Shown here piece by piece: positions 12,801 through 18,900 of a DNA stretch of 33,596 bases; position 1 is the first letter of the stretch, and every line of letters begins with the position of its first letter. Under the pieces are notes generated by a model. The model searched no databases and was not told the origin of the DNA. It saw only the letters and a list, made by a program, of their open reading frames with translations. The stretch spans positions 1 through 33,596 of the forward strand of contig CAIYDT010000240.1 in assembly GCA_903924985.1 (NCBI GenBank), written 5' to 3'. The stretch is from an uncultured Acetobacteraceae bacterium. GTDB taxonomy: Bacteria; Pseudomonadota; Alphaproteobacteria; Acetobacterales; Acetobacteraceae. Both the position numbers and the translations under genes were made by a program.

Positions 12801-15800
12801 CCCGCGGGGAGATATTGAAGAACAGCGGATCGAACCGATCCACATCGTCGATGAACCCACCCCACTTGCTGTAATGAGCCCCGTCGCGGGTCCGATCCGT
12901 GTCGTAATAGGCCCGCCAATCCCACCGATCGGCGGGAACCTCGGTGATGCAGTCGACGCCGTCGCGCAGCACCTGCCAAAAAGCGTCCAGGTTGGGGGCT
13001 TTCGGATAGCGCCCGGAAACGCCGATAATGGCAATCGCATGGCCGCGCCGCGCCGAGGTGGCAGGTTTCGGCTGCTCGGAAGCCGCTGTTGCGCCGGGCA
13101 TGTCTGGCTGAGGCGCCACCGCCAGGATACGCGGCTCGGCGGCCACGGCAGCGGCGCCTATCAAACCTGACAAAGCCTGGGCATGCTCCGCCAACAGGTG
13201 GGCAGCGAGGTCGCCAAGCGTATTGTGCTGGAAGAGCGTCGCGATCGAGAAGGCACCGCCCAGTCGCGACTGGAGCCGTTGTGTCAATTCCGTCGCGATC
13301 AGTGAATCCATCCCGGACCGATCCAGCGGATCGTCAACACCGAGATTGTCCAACGGACGGCCGATGATATCAGCGATCTGGTCACGCAGATACGCAGCAG
13401 CCGCGCCGACGGAAACCGCCGGCCCGGGTCCGAGCGGTTCCGCCTGACCAATTGCCGGTTCCGATCCTGACAGCGCCGCTAACACCGCCTCATCGGCCAG
13501 CATGTCGATATGATTATCGACGTCGAATTGCTCCAGGCGGAGCTTCGGAAGAAGCGTTTGCCATGCGGACCAGTAATCGACAGCCCGCAGAGGGTCCTCC
13601 GGTCTGGAATTCATATAGGCAGACCGCTCGCCGTAGAAGAGCCCTCGGCGGTTCTTCAGGTAGCGGACATGCGGGATGGATCGCGGCAGCGGGAGGGGCC
13701 GGTAAACCTCGACGCCATAGGCGTTTTGGATCGCCGTCATGCGCTGCATATAGCCCCTCAACCAGGTCTCGGACCTGGCAACGCCAGCGTTGAGGCAGAA
13801 CCGGACGAAGCCATCCAGCAGGATATCGGGATCACGTTCCTCACGGCCTGGCCGAGTCAGGCCAGCCAACGCCGACGGTGACCATGACGGGTCGCGGCGC
13901 ATGCTAACCCCAATCAGGCCCATGGCGACGAAATGAAGGTGATCGTATCGATCCACGCCAATCCGCTTGTGTTCAGGCGGAAATAAAGCATCCACCAAAG
14001 TGAGACTGGCGACCTCCTCTCCCGCCTGCTGAAGTTGCCGTGCGATTTCGTAGGCGAAGGTGCCACCGATGGAGTAACCACCGAGGTCGTATGGTCCCCT
14101 TGGCTGGATGGCCTGGATCATCTCCCGGTAGAATGTCGCGATTGGCCCAACCCCAGCCAAAGGCGGCTGCGGATCGAATAGGCCCCGAGCCTGAATACCG
14201 TAGACCGGGTAATCCAGACGCTGGGCGAGGGGCAGATAAACGCTGGCGTCGCCGAATGCTCCATGCACCCAGAACACCGGCATCTTGCCACCGGAAGTCG
14301 TGGCATCGACCTGGTTCAGCCGTTGACATTCGACGAAGAAGGTTGGTTTGGTGGGCGGCCGCAGCGTGCTCAGCCGGGCATCAAGAGAATGCACCAGCGC
14401 ACCCACCGTCGTATCGGGTTCGGCGATCATGCGCTCGGCTACCGCGATCAGCAGGTCGGTAAAATTTGCCGCCCACGTCCGGTCGAACATCGATTTGCGC
14501 CAGGAACAGACCAGCGTGATTCCACCACCGACTTTGACCGCCTGGAAGAACAGATCGGCGATGGCCTCGCCTTCGACACCCACGGCCGACGTTTCCGGGT
14601 GCAGCAGACCCTCGGCGAATAACGACCGAGCGTGGTCGGCCATGACGCCACTCGCATCCAGGTCGGCACTGTCAAACAGAACCTCTCCCGACGCGCCCCC
14701 GGCAATGTCCAGAAGATCCGCGAACGGCAACGCGTGACGCACCGCCGACAAGCTTCGCTCCCGCGTCCGGTTCAGCGCTAAGGTAACCGTCTCGCTGAGG
14801 GGCAGTTCGTAAGGGACAACCAGCAGATTGCTGAAGTCGCCCATCGTGCCGAGCAGCCCGGCCCGGTCCCGCCGGTTGTGAAACATACGCAAGGCCGCCT
14901 TGGCGTTGCCCAAACCATGAATCACCAGGAATGCGAGGGCCGCCGTCAGCAGTTGCGAGTAGGTGATGCCGTGCGCGGAATGAAGCCGCGCTAGATCCGT
15001 CACAAGACGGGGCGGCAAAACCCGCGCGAAACTAAGCGAGATTGCATTCCCTGCCGCGGTGTGGGGCCCCTTCGCCGCGAGAAGTCGCATTGTGCCGGCA
15101 TCTTTCAGGCATTCACCCCAGAACCGCTTGGCGGCCTCCTGCCGGCTCGCGTCCTTCCCAAACTCCGCAAGGGTGTATTGCCAATACTGCTCAACCACCC
15201 GCGGGAGGCTCGCGGCAGGGTCGGCGCTCACATCATGAGCCGCCATCAGTTGCGTGAAGAGCAGGGGCAACGTGAAAGCATCGGCCAAGGCATGATGGGC
15301 AACAAATCCAAGATACCAGCGGGCGCCGATCCGTGATGCCCAAACCCGGAACAAGCACCCCTGAGCCAGATCGATCCGTTCAGCTCGGCGGGCTGCCACG
15401 AATCGCATAAACGCGTCCGGTGTCGGCAGATCCAGCCAAACCACGCGGGGTGGCGGCCCAGCAATCGCCGGGCTGGCGATAACCTGCACCCAACCGTCAC
15501 CGCATAAGCGGAAGTTCGTTCGCAACACATCCTGCCGCTCCGTCAGAGCCGCGAGCGCCAGATCCAGACGGGCACTATCGATCCCGTCACAGGAACGGAA
15601 AAGCTCAAACGTCTGCTGAACGTTCCAGACCGTCTGCCCTTCGGTTTCAGAATGACGCAAATGCCGTGACTGTTCGGCCGATGCCGTGACCAGCAACGCG
15701 CCGGAGGGCAGACCGGCCAGGACCGAAGCCACCGTCGCCTGCCCCAGCAGGGCCACCGACGCACACAGATCGACCGAACGGTGCGCGATCAGATGACCGG

Positions 15801-15939
15801 TTTCACCGTCGCGCAGCGCGCCGATCCCAACGCGCAGCAGATCCGCCAGAGCGGGATGACAGAAAGAAACAGAGCCCGATGCCGTCAGCGAACCGTCGTC
15901 CGCGACCGGAATCGCCAAGTGGTGGAGTTGTCCGGTCAT
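841..15939 (-). CDS. PKS-2: trans-AT PKS with N-terminal C-TE-ACP unit, ending in an incomplete module
   Basis: This gene encodes a 5032-residue PKS continuing the line of PKS-1. Domains in order (approximate residues): N-terminal extension 1-95, condensation (C) domain 95-525 with HHALADA at 215-221, thioesterase 550-820 with GYSIGG (Ser623), ACP 845-920 (Ser879), KS5 965-1403, KR 1604-1998, ACP (Ser2059), KS6 2146-2582, KR 2764-3220, MT 3264-3580, ACP (Ser3656), KS7 3720-4117, DH 4255-4540, KR 4564-5000. The protein stops right after the last KR with no ACP; the matching MT begins the next protein. Start: an ATG at 15939 (TGATG overlap with the PKS-1 stop) was chosen. A GTG one codon earlier (15942) is equally open and sits 8 nt from a GGAAAGG ribosome-binding-like stretch, against 11 nt for the ATG. 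No AT or adenylation domain is present. Confidence 0.95.
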   Translation of the reverse strand: MTGQLHHLAIPVADDGSLTASGSVSFCHPALADLLRVGIGALRDGETGHLIAHRSVDLCASVALLGQATVASVLAGLPSGALLVTASAEQSRHLRHSETEGQTVWNVQQTFELFRSCDGIDSARLDLALAALTERQDVLRTNFRLCGDGWVQVIASPAIAGPPPRVVWLDLPTPDAFMRFVAARRAERIDLAQGCLFRVWASRIGARWYLGFVAHHALADAFTLPLLFTQLMAAHDVSADPAASLPRVVEQYWQYTLAEFGKDASRQEAAKRFWGECLKDAGTMRLLAAKGPHTAAGNAISLSFARVLPPRLVTDLARLHSAHGITYSQLLTAALAFLVIHGLGNAKAALRMFHNRRDRAGLLGTMGDFSNLLVVPYELPLSETVTLALNRTRERSLSAVRHALPFADLLDIAGGASGEVLFDSADLDASGVMADHARSLFAEGLLHPETSAVGVEGEAIADLFFQAVKVGGGITLVCSWRKSMFDRTWAANFTDLLIAVAERMIAEPDTTVGALVHSLDARLSTLRPPTKPTFFVECQRLNQVDATTSGGKMPVFWVHGAFGDASVYLPLAQRLDYPVYGIQARGLFDPQPPLAGVGPIATFYREMIQAIQPRGPYDLGGYSIGGTFAYEIARQLQQAGEEVASLTLVDALFPPEHKRIGVDRYDHLHFVAMGLIGVSMRRDPSWSPSALAGLTRPGREERDPDILLDGFVRFCLNAGVARSETWLRGYMQRMTAIQNAYGVEVYRPLPLPRSIPHVRYLKNRRGLFYGERSAYMNSRPEDPLRAVDYWSAWQTLLPKLRLEQFDVDNHIDMLADEAVLAALSGSEPAIGQAEPLGPGPAVSVGAAAAYLRDQIADIIGRPLDNLGVDDPLDRSGMDSLIATELTQRLQSRLGGAFSIATLFQHNTLGDLAAHLLAEHAQALSGLIGAAAVAAEPRILAVAPQPDMPGATAASEQPKPATSARRGHAIAIIGVSGRYPKAPNLDAFWQVLRDGVDCITEVPADRWDWRAYYDTDRTRDGAHYSKWGGFIDDVDRFDPLFFNISPREAAVTDPQERLFLQQVWAALEDAGYRREDLRGIPGDPRGAAVSVYAGVMYGEYQFLGVEESLKGAGQALGGSYASIANRVSYVLDLHGPCMAVDTACSSSLTAIHMACRDLREGVSDLAIAGGVSLSLHPNKYTLLSAGQFISGSGHCESFGEGGEGFIPAEGVGVVILKRLEDAERDGDNIHAVIRGSAINHGGRTNGYTVPNPAAQQRAISGALLDAGIEPGWVSYVEAHGTGTRIGDPIEIAGLSQAFGLSDNADGHPCWIGSAKSNLGHCEAAAGVAGLTKVLLQMRHGKIAPSLHSAKLNSHIDFARTPFRVNQELRDWDRPVVDGQTRPRIAGISSFGAGGANAHMLVEEYRASPDPAAVGTGLEPVAIILSARTSETLRAQVENLLAWLDAMPKGAAPPLRQIAYMLQMGREPMAERLGMVVGTMAQMRDGLAAFLESAPGDTDVRRGRLGGDAPYRRLFPEEGELREMILTWLSRGQLDRVIELWLQGAPVDWMPLYASRQPRRISLPTYPFLRERHWIDRKHGHVSVQTGEAATLRPTGNLLMAAPEWREKALPAFAAPFDGRRIVFACGIGTEIPGATGLKTTETGEGERFADIAAGLFDQLRPIVTARNSGGLLVQFLVPSHEPLLVALGGQLRALRHEYPAITGQIIVADIGQPAEVLADMLERNGRAPEDFCVLYRDGQRMVRSWRELPSFGPESLPDWRPGGVWLITGGLGGLGLIFARDIARTGLGSTLVLVGRSRLGAAGAAAIRDLEASGARVVYRRADVARRDQVDALIASLRSEGCVPTGVIHAAGIISDNFLVRKSREEFLKVLAPKVQGTVNIDQASRHLPLDVFLLFSSAAGAFGNVGQTDYATANAFMDAYAERRSVLVAKGKASGRTISVAWPLWRDGGMAVRAASLEAIEQVSGMVPMETANGIAALARMLVMDGGNFLVAQGDTSRLREWLRDESPRRTPEQPNRGDGSDAPGSALAGLRALFGEMIHLSPERVDVLEPLENYGIDSVLITKLNGRLEEIFGGVPKTLFFEYRRLKDIADYLVREFPEACARWTDNAGTKLAPSPAVGVPIPAEVLPFAAAPPSALRPAMAADEPIAIIGLSGHYGSAETLDEFWSALRDGRNLVGEIPPERWSLDGFFEPDMRKAVETGKSYGKWGSFLPAIDQFDPFFFNISPREARAMDPQERWLLTSAWEALEDAGYTRAMLAKRHGGRVGVFAGITNTGFDLYGPDLWRRGETIIPRTSFASMANRISYVLDINGPSLAIDTMCSSSLTAVHEACEQIRRGACEVAIAGGVNLYVHPASYRNLSSNRMLSVDGRCASFGKDGNGFVPGEGVGAVLLKPLSRARADGDRIQAVIRGSHVNHGGRTSGYTVPNPVAQADLIREALRRAGTDARLVSYFEAHGTGTALGDPVEINGMTRAFRADTADCGFCAIGSVKSNIGHLEAAAGLAGLTKVILQMRHGTLVPTLHARETNPNIDFAATPFFPQQVLAPWPTGQSGGTLANGPRVACVSSFGAGGTNAHVVVQEYREPADANAPATGPFPIVLSARTAERLLEVARRLERFLSRPGEPEPALVDVAFTLENGREAMEHRLALVAPTVAALADALRGFLAGRMDGIWQGEVTSNKDAVEALSNDPAAASRVVAWMGAGIFSPVLDLWVKGYPVAFDAVWATAGAHISRAPKRIALPTYPFAPERYWFDQDAPAAEWDGLSWVPVWEHRNAAAAEAERLSGAVLVVHDASTGDFVQALSQRIVREFPEAIVATVTGGELDAAGVTALLDRIGPVRRFYFVAGGMGETTRPENLLHDWQSNALPLLRLARELLRTAVRDNAIDGFIVGFDAGNQALGGGLDGLGYAIAQSDHHFHIRNILLSRTEAADESALDSLLDLIQVEPRAARGETVRLRRAGRQVRTFLPLIWPAGDTKGGFVRGGTYLILGGAGMVGRAVTRLMVDRYQARVIWIGRRPSAEIGSLLVDYPDPASRPFYFQADALDPASLAAGLAAIATRFGRLDGAVFAGKIFSLNDTLERADEALFHDTAAIKTQGILNFVQALRDAPPGFLCVFSSAQAFPFLPAHESVSYAAAITAADRLTRKLAADAPFPVGIVNWGYWASSVADTPVAEGLSRHFSFISDEAGFRFLERFIRGLRLGILDQVLCAGVRDSIERMMGRHPDHQISLAAPVAEFDTRFEPPPAQSPRRRVAGRELRSGLDRWVARLLHTQMRRTPRDTVQPKYQRLLGEFDAIPDPGWSGGEPWAAWTAYRAGLILPELQAAADLAENCLRALPDILGGKVAATDVLFPAGSLRKVEALYRGNGLSDHFNDHLAGAVATFVAAHPGQVRILEIGAGTGSTTAMVVERIRPYLAKIAEYRVTDLSKAFLIQAEQRFGSGFPAMTYGLLDIQHPLARQGTDPGTYDVIIATNVFHATRNIRETLRNAHAALKRGGIVLVNEILEKSVVGSTTFGLLDGWWLFDDERLRIPGSPLLDLQGWLTAMEEVGFTAIRTLAGGAGEFGQDVILGVSNGLIRQPRAGTPVPAAARPGRVTPTQPLPDPIAPRPTSPRPVAQAGAAADLDGILRDALVETLGGGHARIRQDVPFAELGVDSILGVGFIERINAQLGLDLNATLLFERTCLDQLAGFIREHHADAMRPAAAGNGTPVAARAAVPASPDAIAVVGLSGRFPGAADIDAFWRVLISGRTVVGELPAPFQGYRWGALLSDRDGFDPLFFNISPREAESMNRHQRLIMLEGWRALEHAGYNPKALAESRTGIFVGAEPSGDGGESFTGASDAIVASRLSYVLGLRGPALVVNTGCSSSGVALHLACQSLRHGETDMALAAGAAVSMDPDVLTALAATGMLSPSGRCLSFDHRADGTVLSEGVGVVVLKRLADAVASGDTIHGVIVASGTNQDGASNGITAPNGSAQEALILETYRRFGIDPSAISYIETHGTGTALGDPIEANALKRAFATLSDEARRRGIGSAKAHIGHTSAASGVIGLIKLLLSMRHQMLPALPGFERLNPRIDFTGTSFGIQAEAAAWNQDQAATAALSSFGHSGTNAHFVVRGWPAGAVAASPAAGVLLYPLSARDPAGLRRVAINLKVHLKAYPELAARDVADTLKHGREAMEVRVVFAAAGLDSLVAQLDNFANGREAGTVAEPMASRWLAGQAIAWPSDTGLAPKRVPLPAYPFLTEPYVIHSGSRPGNVAPWLHPLVQRNVSDLDGVRFASRLTGSEFFLMDHKVHGRAVLPGVAYLEMARAAVEQAVGRSPSRLEDVTWERPLEVVAAPIDVQIGLSRDKEGRIAYVIHSEGPDCVRLFHGSGVASLGAPVTDATHLDLEAAVAATAPLPGIERACADAFAAMGVLHGPGFQALRQIRVGKGLVLAVLALPEGTGSDAFILHPSLMDCALQAAMALTLQASEGAFPAEPSLPFAVERIDLLAPLPAVVHALVRRASGDSVVEKLDLDLCDGDGRVLVRIRGFSSRRLALQPAAGDAPRIETGTVALNDAAGEPAGITLLAPVWNVAPAFADHPEPTSETAVLVVGGSAEQHATIRLRYPNARHLPLPASAGEVSEFRLSTRFGHVVWIAPEVDEMSAETVMAASDHGLMQLFRLVKGLLGAGYGLEELGWTLATFRARGVASGEAVHPAQALIHGLAGSMAKEFPHWRVRLVDMEASDAWPVDEIFRAPSHPDGDALVRRGGIWFSEALASVSDLPNAPVPYRKGGVYLIIGGAGGVGAVWSRAMIERHGARIVWIGRRRLDDEIRQRIASLATLGPAPVYVQCDAADYDGLLAVRDYVKRDFGRIDGIVHSAIVLRDRGLAGMSEADFRAGLAPKLGVSINIARVFSGEALDFVLFFSSLQTFTKAAGQSNYAAGSAFIDCFAEWLDQRWHCPVKVANWGYWGDTGIVADAEHRDRMARSGLGSIEPRDGMSGLDRLMAGSLDRLALVRFLAPPADSDALCGGERLRVYPPSIPGGLEMFET
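940..4782 (-). other. Module 7, first part: KS7-DH-KR (split module continued in PKS-3)
   Basis: KS7 has Cys3865 in NTGCSSSG (Asn and Gly replace the usual Asp and Leu), THGTGT and KAHIGH, so the catalytic residues are intact. DH has His4291 in DHKVHGRAVLPG and Asp4456 in HPSLMDCALQ. KR has GGAGGVG and Tyr4922 in SNYAAGS. The protein ends soon after the KR with no ACP. With the MT at the start of PKS-3, the complete module would give an alpha-methyl alpha,beta-unsaturated unit. Confidence 0.88.
4855..9505 (-). other. Module 6: KS6-KR(divergent)-MT-ACP
   Basis: KS6 has Cys2321 in DTMCSSSL, HGTGT and KSNIGH. The KR is divergent: its cofactor loop is GGAGMVG, the usual HSA/HAA motif reads FAGKIF, two extra residues separate the catalytic Ser from Tyr3134, and Ile stands where Asn or Ser is found at Tyr+4. 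MT has LEIGAGTGS near 5750, then NVFHAT and NEILE, so the C-methyltransferase dyad is kept. ACP has Ser3656 in LGVDSI. Expected outcome: alpha-methylation, with ketone or alcohol at the beta position depending on whether the KR works. Confidence 0.85.
9640..13047 (-). other. Module 5: KS5-KR-ACP (extension, beta-hydroxyl)
   Basis: KS5 has Cys1143 in DTACSSSL, HGTGT and KSNLGH. KR has the GGLGGLG loop, Tyr1910 in TDYATAN with Asn at Tyr+4, and VAWPLWRDGG, making it the same subtype as the module 3 KR. ACP has Ser2059 in YGIDSV. There is no DH or MT, so a plain beta-hydroxy intermediate is expected. Confidence 0.88.
13180..13405 (-). other. ACP5: carrier protein domain after TE2
   Basis: A carrier domain with Ser879 in SGMDSL, followed by an ETLFQ-like stretch (ATLFQHNTL). 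It has no KS in front of it within the protein, so it must receive its chain from ACP4 through the C domain, TE2 or direct transfer, and passes it to KS5. Confidence 0.87.
13480..14290 (-). other. TE2: second internal thioesterase, between the C domain and ACP5
   Basis: MPVFWVHGAFGD opens the alpha/beta hydrolase core, the nucleophile Ser623 lies in GGYSIGG, and His810 in DNHIDML is the likely catalytic His. It is not a close copy of TE1 (GYSIGG versus GTSMGG and different surroundings), so the two were probably acquired independently. The order C-TE-ACP is the reverse of a normal terminal ACP-TE arrangement. Confidence 0.87.
14365..15657 (-). other. C domain: NRPS-type condensation domain at the N-terminus of PKS-2
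   Basis: The HHxxxD motif is intact as HHALADA (His215, His216, Asp220), with Ala in place of the usual final Gly. Upstream the sequence QDVLRTNF matches the RT(N)F region of condensation domains; downstream, GDFSNLL precedes the C-terminal subdomain. These domains form amide or ester bonds between a carrier-bound acyl group and an amine or alcohol. No adenylation domain or peptidyl carrier specific to an amino acid is visible, so ester formation or transfer of a polyketide chain is the more likely role (inference). Confidence 0.85.
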
Positions 15940-15957
15940 CACGCTGAAAGCCTTTCC
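15937..15957 (-). promoter_or_regulatory. Ribosome-binding-like site and TGATG overlap between PKS-1 and PKS-2
   Basis: The PKS-1 stop TGA (15941-15939) shares one base with ATG 15939-15937, and a GTG (15942-15940) overlaps it as GTGA. A GGAAAGG stretch (15957-15951, minus strand) lies within the last PKS-1 codons, 8 nt before the GTG and 11 nt before the ATG. Either start gives the same protein apart from one residue. Confidence 0.65.
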
Positions 15958-18900
15958 AGCAGCCAGGTGCTGGCACTCGTCACCGCCGCCGTGGCGGTTG
16001 GCGCCGCCTGCGCGCTGGACAATTCCGTGCCGGTCTGTTGAGCCACGCAGGCCGCCAATTGATCGATGCTTTCTATATCAATGAGGTCGGCCAAATGGAT
16101 TTCGACGCCAAAACGCTCATTGATCAGTGCCAGCAGGCGCGTGCTGAGCATTGAGTCGACTCCATACCGGTACAACGGCTCTGCGCGGTCGATATCGCCA
16201 GCCGCATAGCCGGTGATGTTGTGCACCAGGGCTTCGATCAGATGGCCGATATGGTCCGCGCCGGTTGTCCGTTCCGCTTCAACCACGCGGTGGACAGGTG
16301 ATTCTCCATCAACCCAGTACGAACGCCGCTTGAAGGGGACCGCCGGAGACAAGGGCGGCGGCGAAACTGCGGATCGCGGAGGATCGCGGACGATCACCTG
16401 AACATTCGTTCCGGTGGCACCGAAGGAATTCACCAGCGCGCGACGCGAAACATCATCGCGAACCGGCCAGGCGCGGCTCTCCCGAGCGAGTTCAAACGGT
16501 CCACTATCGGCGCCTTGCACAGGCAGATCGACGCCCACCGTTGGCGGGATAGTGCCGTGCCGCATCGCCAGCAGCACTTTCAGCAGCCGAGCCACGCCAG
16601 ACGCATGGAACGCGTGGCCGATATTGTTTTCCAGGCTGCCGACAACACAGAACGAGCGCTGTTCCGTGTGGCTGGCAAAGACGTCGCTTAGCGCCTCGAT
16701 TTCAATCCGGTCACCCAATGGCGTGCCGGTGGCGTTGAGCTCTGCCAGACCGATGCTGGTGGGATCGACGTTGTGCCGGGCCAACACGCCAGTGAACAGC
16801 GCCCGTTGCGCCTTACCACTGGGCGCCGCCATGCCGTTGGTATGGCCGCTGTGGTTAACCCCCCAGCCTTCGATCACACCCTGTACCGGATCGCCATCGG
16901 CGAGCGCCTTCGACAATGGCTTGAGCACCAGAACGCCCACGCCTTCGGCTGGCGTCATCCCACCGCTTGCACGGTCCAGAACACGCGAACGATCGCCCCC
17001 GGACAAAAGTCCGGACCGAGATGAGGCGCGAATGAGGTTCGGGGTACTGTGAACATACACACCCCCGGCGATCGCCACTTCGCAATGGCCCAGCAACAGA
17101 TGGTCGCAAGCCTGAGCAACCGCTAACAGCGACGAGGCGCACCCGGCATCCACCGAGACACAGGGGCCGGTCAGACCGAAACTATAGGAAACCCGGCCGG
17201 GAATGCTGGAGGCGGTGACGTGCGGCGAAACGCCACTGCGGCTGTTCAGCAATCTCGTATAATCGCCACCGCCACCACAGAAGACGCCCCAATTCCGCCC
17301 GCTGGTTGCATCGGGGTCAATACCGGCTTGCCGGATGGCCCGCCAGCTCTCTTCGAGGAACAGCCGTTCGGCGGGGTCGATCTCCCGCGCCTGTATGGGT
17401 GGGATACGGAAATAGTGGGGATCGAAAGCGTCGATACCCTCCAGGAATGCCCCGTGGCCAATGCCATCGACTGCCGTGCCGACGCCCCATTCCCCCCAGC
17501 CACGATCCGCCGGCAGCCCGGAGAACGCGGTTCGCCCGTTGCGGAGCAGATCCCACAATTCGTCCAGGGAGGCCGCCCCCGGAAAGCGGCCGGACATGCC
17601 AATCACCGCGATAGACCCGCTGAGGAGCTGGGCGGGTTTGTCCGGCGCTGGTCGCCCGACCTTAGGACCGGACAGGATCCCGGCGACCAGGTCGGCCATC
17701 TCCCCTGCCGCGCCTTCACCGCCAAGCAGATCGAAATGAGTGTCCCCGGCGATGACCCTGGTGTCCAGTCCAGGCAGAACCGAATCCCAGTTCGCCAACA
17801 ACGGCGCCATCCCGCCCCAAGCGCGCTGCACGTTGCAGAGATAGTCTGGGTTGTAGACATTGGGGGAGACGCAAACCGCCGAAGCGGTGCGCAACTGCAC
17901 GACGCGCGTCGTAGCCGGGCTCACGGGCGGCATGGCCCGATACGCTGCGAAAGCGCGGAGATTGGCCAGATGAATACGCGCCATGGACTTCAGCCGGTGG
18001 TTCAATACGGCGGCGTCCTGGCGCACGCCGCGGGCACGAACACGGGCAACCAGATGTTCGACCAATGCCGCGTCGGCGATACTGGTGATATCGGCCTCGG
18101 TGATTTCCCAATCCTGCCAGCGGAAGCCGCCGGCCATTTTTCTACGCCGGAAGTCGCCATCCAGATGCAGCATCGCGATCAGCAGAAAATTGGCGTTCAT
18201 CAGAAGATTGCGGCGCGTGTCGCTGCTCCAGAGCGATGCCTCATCGAGCGTGGCCACCAGCGGCGCCTCGACCAGCACCAGGCTGGCGACGTCCAGCCCG
18301 CGCGCCCGCAATCGCCGCGTGCATTCATAGGCGACCGATCCGCCCATCGACGTGCCCAACAGGTGACACGGTTCCGGTAAATGCAGTTCCGCGATCAGCG
18401 CGGCGTAATGCTCCGCCATCGCCCCGACGCTATCCAGCGGCACATCATCCGTGAGGAAGCCACGCGCGCGGATGCCAACGACCCGGAAACGGCCGGAAAC
18501 GGCCTGCGCCAATCCCGAATAGATGCCGACATCGCCGGACATGGGATGCACGCAGAAAAGCACCGGCCCCGTACCCGCCATGGCCAGAGGAACCAATTCC
18601 GCATGCCGCGCCAACGCTTCGGCCAGCGGCTCCGGATTGCGCCCCGCAGATACCACCGGAGCCGGAGCGAGGGGAGGCTCTCCAATACCCTCCGACAGCA
18701 GATGATCGGCCAGCGCCCCGACCGTTGGGTGGTCGAAGACCAGCGTCTCCCGCAGGGAGCTACCCAGCCTAGACGACAGGGTCGCCATGAAGCGGACCAT
18801 GTGGATCGAGTCGATGCCGAGTTCTAAAAATGTTGCACGCTCGTCGCACTCCCCGTCACCCTGGATCATCAGGGTTTCCCGGATGGAGGCGATCATCGCG

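Noticed and set aside
17220..18380. A 386-codon open frame on the + strand
   Set aside because: Antisense to TE1 and KS4, no family resemblance, low-complexity composition.
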